From positions 547,204 to 611,203 of the forward strand of contig SMDE01000001.1 in assembly GCA_004346725.1 (NCBI GenBank): a stretch of DNA of 64,000 bases. Direction: 5' to 3'. Made by a program: the position numbers and the translations under genes. The notes beneath the pieces are model-generated. The model worked only from the letters and a program-made list of their open reading frames with translations, searched no databases and had not been told where the DNA came from. Numbering within the stretch: the first letter of the stretch is position 1; every line of letters begins with the position of its first letter. Positions 58,941-64,000 of the stretch are shown here, one piece after another. Origin of the DNA: Phytobacter diazotrophicus. Lineage in GTDB: Bacteria; Pseudomonadota; Gammaproteobacteria; Enterobacterales; Enterobacteriaceae.

Positions 58941-59325
58941 ATGGTTTAAAAAGGGACAATGGAATTGCATTTACCCGTATGACCCGGAGTGGTAATGCTT
59001 ATTCAAAGCCCCAGCATGATGTTCTTGCTCCCCCAATTCAGATAATGGCTTCGTCGTCGAACACCTGTGTAACGTCCATACGATGGATGCTTATGGCTTG
59101 CCCTGCATGGTACTTTTGCGCAAGCCTTCATATGCGCTCTTACAGACTCCTGGGAAATGGTATGTATTAAATTGTTTACATATTACTGCCGTGCGATGAG
59201 GATTAAAATTGACGTGTAAAGATAAATGTACGAATTTTGGATTGAATTCTTTACTGATTGTGATATCGTGTCACCTCCTCACTGAGGAATAACTATCGCA
59301 AACGAGTCATACAGGATCACCAATC
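58941..59325. other. rplS-aroF intergenic region
   Basis: About 385 bases. The right half is the aroF control region. The left half (58950-59160) has no supported gene; frames of 41 codons (minus strand, start near 59135) and 82 codons (plus) look like chance. In E. coli yfiL, yfiR, dgcN and yfiB lie here. Confidence 0.6.
59163..59180 (+). promoter_or_regulatory. TyrR box upstream of aroF
   Basis: TGTATTAAATTGTTTACA, an 18-base match to TGTAAA-N6-TTTACA in all but two positions of the left arm. A weaker second site, TGTAAAGATAAATGTACG, lies at 59215-59232, followed by TTGAAT...TATCGT promoter-like hexamers (about 59242-59269). E. coli aroF-tyrA is repressed by TyrR with tyrosine through several boxes. 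Confidence 0.8.
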
Positions 59326-60396
59326 ATGCAAAAAGACGCGCTGAATAACGTACACATTACCGACGAACAAGTTCTGATTACTCCGGATCAACTGAAAGCC
59401 GCTTTCCCGCTGAGTATTGCTCAGGAAGCGCAGATCGCGCAGTCCCGCCAGACGATTTCCAACATCATCGCCGGAGAAGATCCGCGTTTATTGGTCGTTT
59501 GCGGCCCCTGCTCAATTCATGATCCAGAAACCGCACTTGAATATGCTCGTCGATTTAAAGCACTTGCCGCAGAGGTCAGCGATAGCCTCTATCTGGTGAT
59601 GCGCGTCTATTTTGAAAAACCCCGTACCACCGTCGGCTGGAAAGGGTTGATTAACGATCCCCATATGGATGGCTCGTTTGATGTTGAGGCCGGGCTGAAA
59701 ATTGCTCGCCAGTTATTGGTGGAACTGGTCAACATGGGGCTGCCGCTGGCAACCGAAGCGCTCGACCCGAATAGCCCGCAGTACCTGGGCGACCTGTTTA
59801 GCTGGTCCGCCATTGGTGCACGCACCACGGAATCACAAACCCACCGTGAAATGGCTTCCGGTTTATCAATGCCAGTGGGCTTCAAAAACGGTACCGACGG
59901 TAGCCTGGCAACAGCGATTAACGCGATGCGCGCTGCAGCAATGCCGCACCGTTTCGTCGGTATTAACCAGGCCGGCCAGGTCTGTCTGTTGCAAACGCAA
60001 GGCAACCCTGATGGTCACGTGATCTTGCGCGGTGGTAAAGCGCCAAACTACAGCCCTGCGGATGTTGCTCAGTGTGAAAAAGAGATGGAGCAGGCGGGAC
60101 TCAAGCCAGCACTGATGGTAGATTGCAGCCATGGCAATTCGAATAAAGATTACCGCCGCCAGCCAGCAGTGGCTGAATCGGTTGTTGCGCAGATCAAAGA
60201 CGGAAACCGTTCAATTATTGGCTTGATGATTGAAAGTAATATCCACGAAGGCAATCAATCATCCGAGCAGCCGCGTAGTGAAATGAAATACGGTGTATCA
60301 GTCACCGATGCTTGCATTAGCTGGGAAACCACTGAGGTGTTGCTGCGTGAAATCGGCAATGACTTGCGCAGTAGCCTTGCGGCACGTCTGGCTTAA
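59326..60396 (+). CDS. aroF: DAHP synthase, tyrosine-sensitive, AroF
   Basis: First step of the shikimate pathway: PEP plus erythrose 4-phosphate to DAHP. 356 aa as in E. coli AroF (MQKDALNNVHITDEQV). Metal and substrate motifs VVCGPCSIHD, GARTTESQTHREMASGLS, KNGTDGS and DCSHGNSNKD are present. Cotranscribed with tyrA, 9 bases downstream; under TyrR. Confidence 0.98.
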   Translation: MQKDALNNVHITDEQVLITPDQLKAAFPLSIAQEAQIAQSRQTISNIIAGEDPRLLVVCGPCSIHDPETALEYARRFKALAAEVSDSLYLVMRVYFEKPRTTVGWKGLINDPHMDGSFDVEAGLKIARQLLVELVNMGLPLATEALDPNSPQYLGDLFSWSAIGARTTESQTHREMASGLSMPVGFKNGTDGSLATAINAMRAAAMPHRFVGINQAGQVCLLQTQGNPDGHVILRGGKAPNYSPADVAQCEKEMEQAGLKPALMVDCSHGNSNKDYRRQPAVAESVVAQIKDGNRSIIGLMIESNIHEGNQSSEQPRSEMKYGVSVTDACISWETTEVLLREIGNDLRSSLAARLA

Positions 60397-60405
60397 GAGG
60401 GTGTT

Positions 60406-61527
60406 ATGGTTGCAGAGCTGACCGCGTTACGCGATCAAATAGATGAAGTCGATAAAGCGTTGTTGGAACTACTGGCTCGCCGTATGTCGCTGGTTGCCGA
60501 AGTCGGTGAAGTAAAAAGCCAATACGGCCTGCCGATCTATGTTCCGGAACGCGAGGCCTCGATGCTGGCGTCCCGTCGTCAGGAAGCTGAAGCCCTGGGG
60601 GTGTCACCGGATTTGATTGAGGATGTTCTGCGTCGCGTTATGCGTGAATCCTATTCCAGTGAAAACGACAAGGGGTTCAAAACCCTCTGTCCTTCGCTAC
60701 GACCGGTCGTACTTGTCGGCGGCAACGGGCAAATGGGGCAGTTGTTTGCCAAAATGCTGACGCTTTCTGGCTACCAGGTGCGTATTCTGGAAAAAGATGA
60801 CTGGGCACAGGCGCAGGCAATTGTCGCTGATGCGGGCATGGTCATTGTGAGTGTTCCTATTCATATCACTGAAAAGGTGATCGCACAGTTACCGCCGTTA
60901 CCGGACGACTGTATCCTTGTCGACCTGGCGTCAGTAAAAAGCGGGCCATTGCAGGCGATGCTGGAAGCACATAAAGGACCTGTCGTCGGTCTGCATCCGA
61001 TGTTTGGCCCTGACAGCGGAAGCCTGGCGAAACAGGTTGTCGTGTGGTGCGATGGTCGAAAACCGGATGCTTACCAGTGGTTCCTGGAGCAAATTCAGGT
61101 ATGGGGTGCGCGCTTACATCGGATCAGCGCCGTAGAACATGACCAGAATATGGCGTTTATCCAGGCGTTACGCCACTTTGCCACTTTTGCATACGGGCTG
61201 CATCTGGCCGAAGAAAATGTACAGCTTGAGCAGTTACTGGCACTCTCGTCGCCTATTTATCGCCTTGAACTGGCGATGGTTGGCCGCTTGTTCGCGCAGG
61301 ATCCACAACTCTATGCCGACATTATTATGTCTTCGGAAAATAACCTGGCACTTATAAAGCGCTACTACCAGCGTTTCGGCGAGGCGATTAGCCTGCTGGA
61401 GCACGGTGACAAGCAGGCGTTTATTGACAGCTTCCGGAAGGTAGAACACTGGTTTGGCGATTATGCTAAACGTTTCCAGAATGAAAGCCGCGTCTTGCTG
61501 CGTCAGGCGAATGACAGCCGCCAATAA
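60406..61527 (+). CDS. tyrA: Chorismate mutase/prephenate dehydrogenase TyrA
   Basis: Bifunctional tyrosine-pathway enzyme, 373 aa. AroQ mutase domain (residues 1-90, [20 protein letters not shown]) then the NAD-dependent dehydrogenase with [18 protein letters not shown] and [14 protein letters not shown]. Feedback-inhibited by tyrosine in E. coli. Ends before a terminator. Confidence 0.98.
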   Translation: MVAELTALRDQIDEVDKALLELLARRMSLVAEVGEVKSQYGLPIYVPEREASMLASRRQEAEALGVSPDLIEDVLRRVMRESYSSENDKGFKTLCPSLRPVVLVGGNGQMGQLFAKMLTLSGYQVRILEKDDWAQAQAIVADAGMVIVSVPIHITEKVIAQLPPLPDDCILVDLASVKSGPLQAMLEAHKGPVVGLHPMFGPDSGSLAKQVVVWCDGRKPDAYQWFLEQIQVWGARLHRISAVEHDQNMAFIQALRHFATFAYGLHLAEENVQLEQLLALSSPIYRLELAMVGRLFAQDPQLYADIIMSSENNLALIKRYYQRFGEAISLLEHGDKQAFIDSFRKVEHWFGDYAKRFQNESRVLLRQANDSRQ

Positions 61528-61548
61528 ATAAAAAGCCGTTTATACTGA

Positions 61549-61577
61549 AAAGCCAGTGGTATACCGCTGGCTTTTTT
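61549..61577 (+). terminator. Terminator of aroF-tyrA
   Basis: Stem AAGCCAG(T)GGT / ACC(G)CTGGCTT with a short loop followed by six T. Confidence 0.92.
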
Positions 61578-61594
61578 CTTTTTAAGGGACAGAT

Positions 61595-62467
61595 ATGGCT
61601 GAACCGCAACTGCTGTTTGATTACACCGGGCACCTCCCGGAATGCCCGACATGGAGTGAAGAGGAGCAGGCGCTCTGGTGGGCCGATATTCTTGAAGGCG
61701 AACTCCATCGTTATCATCCTGCTACCGGTGAGCACTCGGTGCTTTGTTTTCCCGAGGAGGTTGGCTGCTTCGCATTGAGAGAGAAGGGCGGTTTTATTGT
61801 CGCGATGCGCAACGCTATCTGGCTCGCCGATAAGCGAGGGTTGCTGGTACAAAAAGTGTGTGATAACCCGTCAAACCCGCAACTGGCGCGTTTTAACGAC
61901 GGTGGCACCGATCACCTTGGCCGTTTCTATGCAGGGACATTCTGGGGGCCGGGCGATTACAACGGTGCGCTTCTGATGCGTATTGATAATGACCTTAAAC
62001 CCAGGGTGATCCAATGCGATATTCAAGGCCATAACGGTCTGGCGTTCAGCCACGACAAGCAGTGGATGTTTACGTCTGATACACCAAACGGGGTTATCTA
62101 TCGAACGCCGCTGGATGAGCAGGGGGAGCCTGGTGTGCGCGAAGTCTTCCGGCGATTTCAAGTCGGTGAAGGTATCCCGGACGGTGCGGCAATGGATGTT
62201 GAAGGCTGCTACTGGAGCGCAATGTTCGATGGCTGGCGTATTGCACGGTTTTCACCGCAGGGAGAGCAACTGGCAGAGTATCGCCTGCCGGTACGTTGCC
62301 CGACAATGGTCTGCTTTGGCGGAACCGATATGAAAACGCTGTTTATTACGACCACGCGGGAGAATATGGATGAGCAGGAGATAGCGGATTATCCTCTTTC
62401 GGGGGCGATCTTCACCCTGCCGGTTGAGGTGGCAGGAATGAAGAAGTCACCGTTTATAGAATGTTAA
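61595..62467 (+). CDS. SMP-30/gluconolactonase family protein
   Basis: 290-aa six-bladed propeller related to regucalcin, gluconolactonases and L-arabinolactonases. Metal-ligand segments: [17 protein letters not shown] (Glu), [17 protein letters not shown] (Asn), [19 protein letters not shown] (Asn/Asp) and [16 protein letters not shown] (Asp). It probably hydrolyses a sugar lactone; substrate unknown. Inserted between tyrA and pheA, convergent with pheA and overlapping its 3' end by 4 bases. Confidence 0.88.
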   Translation: MAEPQLLFDYTGHLPECPTWSEEEQALWWADILEGELHRYHPATGEHSVLCFPEEVGCFALREKGGFIVAMRNAIWLADKRGLLVQKVCDNPSNPQLARFNDGGTDHLGRFYAGTFWGPGDYNGALLMRIDNDLKPRVIQCDIQGHNGLAFSHDKQWMFTSDTPNGVIYRTPLDEQGEPGVREVFRRFQVGEGIPDGAAMDVEGCYWSAMFDGWRIARFSPQGEQLAEYRLPVRCPTMVCFGGTDMKTLFITTTRENMDEQEIADYPLSGAIFTLPVEVAGMKKSPFIEC

Positions 62468-63624
62468 GCCGGATCGACAGGTACGACGTTTTCACTGGGA
62501 TAACAGCCGAGCACCTTAAGCGAGCGGGTAATGGATGTCAGCTCACGCAGGGCTTTTTGCACATCCAACGCGTGTAAGTTCGCCTGAATATCCAGGTAGA
62601 ACATCTCTTCCCACGGGTTGCCGTGGATCGGGCGCGATTCCAGTTTGGTCATGATCAGGTTGTGATTACGCAGCACCAGTAATGCTTCAACCAGTGCACC
62701 GGCCTGTTGACCGGTTGCAATCAGCAGTGTGGTTTTGGCCGGGACCTGATCGGAGACATCAATCGCTTTGCGGGCAAGTACCACAAAGCGAGTGATATTC
62801 TGCGTTTGGTTTGCCAGATTGCGTTCCAGTACTTGTAATCCATACAATGCCCCGCCGGCTTCATTACCCAGTGCGGCCACATGCGGAGAGTTTTCCTGTG
62901 CCACACGTTCCATGGCGGAGGAGGTACTTTCGCAATATTCAATTTTCCAGTGCGGGTAGCGATTCAAAAACTGGCTACATTGCTGGAAAGGCTGCGGATG
63001 GCTGTAAACGGTCTGGATTTTATCCAGGTCGGTGGAACCGGATACCAGGACGCAGTGGTCAATTGGCACGGTCAGCTCACCCACAATCGACAGGCTGGTG
63101 TGTTGTAGCAAATCGTAAACGTCATTGATGGCCCCGGAACTGGTGTTTTCCAGTGGCACGACCGCGTAATCAGCCTGACCTGTTTCAACCTGATTAAAAA
63201 TATCGTGAAATTTCAGACAGCCGCTCTCAATAAATTGCTCGAAATGACGAGCGGCATACTGGCGCGCAGCCAGATGAGAGTACGAACCTTTCGGGCCGAG
63301 GAAAGCGATACGGGCAGAGTGCGGGTTAATTTTGTTGAGATGCTGCTGGAGCAGCGCCTGCTGGGTAAGAACGGAATCTTCGATAATAAGCTGGAACAGG
63401 CGAGTGATGTAATGGGCGTCGAGGTGATGCGTTTTACCTAATTGAATTAGACGTTCCAGCAGGTCACGTTCACGATCAATATCCCGAACAGGGCGGTGAG
63501 AAGCCAGTTTTGCTTTACCCACCTCAACCGCCAGTTGACGCCGCTCGGCCAACAGGGAAAGTAACTGCTCATCCAGGGCGCTTATTTTTACACGTAAATC
63601 CAGTAAAGGGTTATCCGCTGTCAT
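62464..63624 (-). CDS. pheA: Chorismate mutase/prephenate dehydratase PheA
   Basis: Bifunctional phenylalanine-pathway enzyme, 386 aa as in E. coli. AroQ mutase (1-95), prephenate dehydratase (about 105-285, [17 protein letters not shown] and [17 protein letters not shown]), ACT regulatory domain (about 299-376, [18 protein letters not shown]). Expression is set by pheL attenuation; activity is inhibited by phenylalanine. Confidence 0.98.
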   Translation of the reverse strand: MTADNPLLDLRVKISALDEQLLSLLAERRQLAVEVGKAKLASHRPVRDIDRERDLLERLIQLGKTHHLDAHYITRLFQLIIEDSVLTQQALLQQHLNKINPHSARIAFLGPKGSYSHLAARQYAARHFEQFIESGCLKFHDIFNQVETGQADYAVVPLENTSSGAINDVYDLLQHTSLSIVGELTVPIDHCVLVSGSTDLDKIQTVYSHPQPFQQCSQFLNRYPHWKIEYCESTSSAMERVAQENSPHVAALGNEAGGALYGLQVLERNLANQTQNITRFVVLARKAIDVSDQVPAKTTLLIATGQQAGALVEALLVLRNHNLIMTKLESRPIHGNPWEEMFYLDIQANLHALDVQKALRELTSITRSLKVLGCYPSENVVPVDPA

Positions 63625-63648
63625 GTTGTTGCCTTAATTGTTATCAAT

Positions 63649-63676
63649 AAAAAAGGCCTCCCGGAGTGGGAGGCCT
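63649..63676 (-). terminator. pheA attenuator
   Basis: Minus strand: AAGGCCTCCC / GGGAGGCCTT stem with loop ACTCC then TTTTTT, between pheL and pheA. The alternative pairing with the pheL region (AAGAATGCGAAGA against TCTTCGCATTCTTT) is visible, giving the classic antiterminator. Confidence 0.93.
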
Positions 63677-63723
63677 TGTTGTTCGTCTTCGCATTCTTTA
63701 TCACAAAACGAATCGCCTCCCGG

Positions 63724-63771
63724 TCATGGGAAGGTAAAAAAGAATGCGAAGAAGAACGGAACATGTTTCAT
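63724..63771 (-). CDS. pheL: pheA leader peptide PheL
   Basis: 15 aa: MKHVPFFFAFFFTFP, seven of them Phe, translated from the DNA; identical to E. coli PheL but for one residue (V for I). Ribosome stalling at the Phe codons when charged tRNA-Phe is low prevents formation of the attenuator. Confidence 0.97.
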   Translation of the reverse strand: MKHVPFFFAFFFTFP

Positions 63772-63797
63772 GAAAATTTCCTTTTGAGTGTCAGACT

Positions 63798-63827
63798 AAA
63801 GTACCTGTACTGTTTTCTCTCTGTCAA
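63798..63827 (-). promoter_or_regulatory. Promoter of pheL-pheA
   Basis: Minus strand: -35 TTGACA (63822-63827), 18-base spacer, -10 TACTTT (63798-63803), ahead of pheL. Confidence 0.75.
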
Positions 63828-63852
63828 TAAAAAACGCGCCCGAAGGCGCGTT
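63828..63852 (-). terminator. Probable raiA terminator
   Basis: Minus strand: AACGCGCC / GGCGCGTT with a TTCG tetraloop followed by TTTTTATT. In E. coli raiA lies upstream of pheL on the same strand, so this should end raiA, which is beyond the window. Its T-run abuts the -35 of the pheL promoter. Confidence 0.8.
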
Positions 63853-63865
63853 GCTGATTGTCTAT

Positions 63866-64000
63866 AGAAAACCCCCAGCTAGGCTGGGGGTTCCGGAAAG
63901 CTTTCAGCTTTAAGCCAGTTATTAAAACCCCTTTTGATTTGTTAAAACAGCTTGCGGTCTGGCAACTGCAAAAGTTCAACAAGAAATCAAAAGGGGGTCC
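63866..64000. mobile_element. IS200-like element, terminal part only
   Basis: AGAAAACCCCCAGC followed by a strong hairpin (AACCCCCAGC / GCTGGGGGTT) and then GGAAAGCTTTCAGCTTTAAG, AACAGCTTGCGGTCTGGCAA and GAAATCAAAAGGGGGTCC. This is the end of IS200 that precedes its transposase gene, as I remember it. The transposase itself would begin just past base 64000. The element lies next to the presumed raiA terminator. The exact boundary is uncertain by a few bases. Confidence 0.8.

Noticed and set aside
58922..59170. 82-codon plus-strand frame after rplS
   Set aside because: It starts inside the rplS terminator and has no homology that I can see.

Overview
The window is a piece of an enterobacterial chromosome, most like the Enterobacter/Leclercia/Lelliottia/Kosakonia group. 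Gene order and protein sequences follow Escherichia coli closely (luxS, emrBA-emrR, proXWV, nrdFEIH, ygaM/ygaC/alaE; then ssrA, smpB, ratAB, bamE, recN, nadK, grpE, yfjD, ypjD, ffh, rpsP-rimM-trmD-rplS, aroF-tyrA, pheA-pheL). Genes absent from K-12 are inserted between these blocks. The genus is an inference from content, not a measurement.

Layout. 1-388: 3' part of luxS. 441-7813: an accessory block with an AraC-type regulator, a yeast/actinobacterial-type 2-isopropylmalate synthase, a lipoprotein coupled to a coiled-coil FKBP with 219-bp tandem repeats, and an RNA-repair pair (RNA ligase plus HD-kinase). 8108-16787: emrB-emrA-emrR, a fused deletion scar of ygaZ/ygaH, an MFS exporter and the osmoprotectant transporter proVWX. 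17227-23564: the Mn/Fe ribonucleotide reductase operon nrdHIEF and small stress genes. 23711-31839: an unknown 283-aa protein, an SDR/LysR pair, a Dcm-like methylase, a redox-stress operon (peroxiredoxin, DsbD-like, ECF sigma, NrsF-like anti-sigma) and an H-NS/StpA-type protein.

About 34646-46531 is an apparently complete P4-like phage satellite inserted in the 3' end of the tmRNA gene ssrA. It has a tyrosine integrase, the alpha primase-helicase, a Vis/AlpA regulator, Sid, a single-domain Delta/Ogr activator and Psu. It also has iterons (ori), two crr-like repeats and an exact 19-base P2/P4-type cos sequence. It carries two unrelated cargo genes. One is an AT-rich stand-alone OLD-family ATPase-TOPRIM nuclease between cos and int, the place where P4 satellites are known to carry anti-phage systems. 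The other is an unrecognised 401-aa protein with a possible nuclease-like GPD...E motif, lying between the two crr-like repeats. This satellite is the most interesting part of the window.

46532-63771 is core genome: tmRNA/SmpB trans-translation, outer membrane assembly (BamE), SOS repair (RecN, with two LexA boxes), NadK, the GrpE co-chaperone (sigma-32 promoter), SRP (Ffh), the rpsP operon, and the aromatic pathway (aroF-tyrA, and pheL-pheA with its attenuator). A ClbS/DfsB-like colibactin-resistance homologue sits between ratB and bamE, an SMP-30-type gene sits between tyrA and pheA, and the yfiR-dgcN-yfiB genes found in E. coli between rplS and aroF are absent. The window ends inside the end of an IS200-like element.
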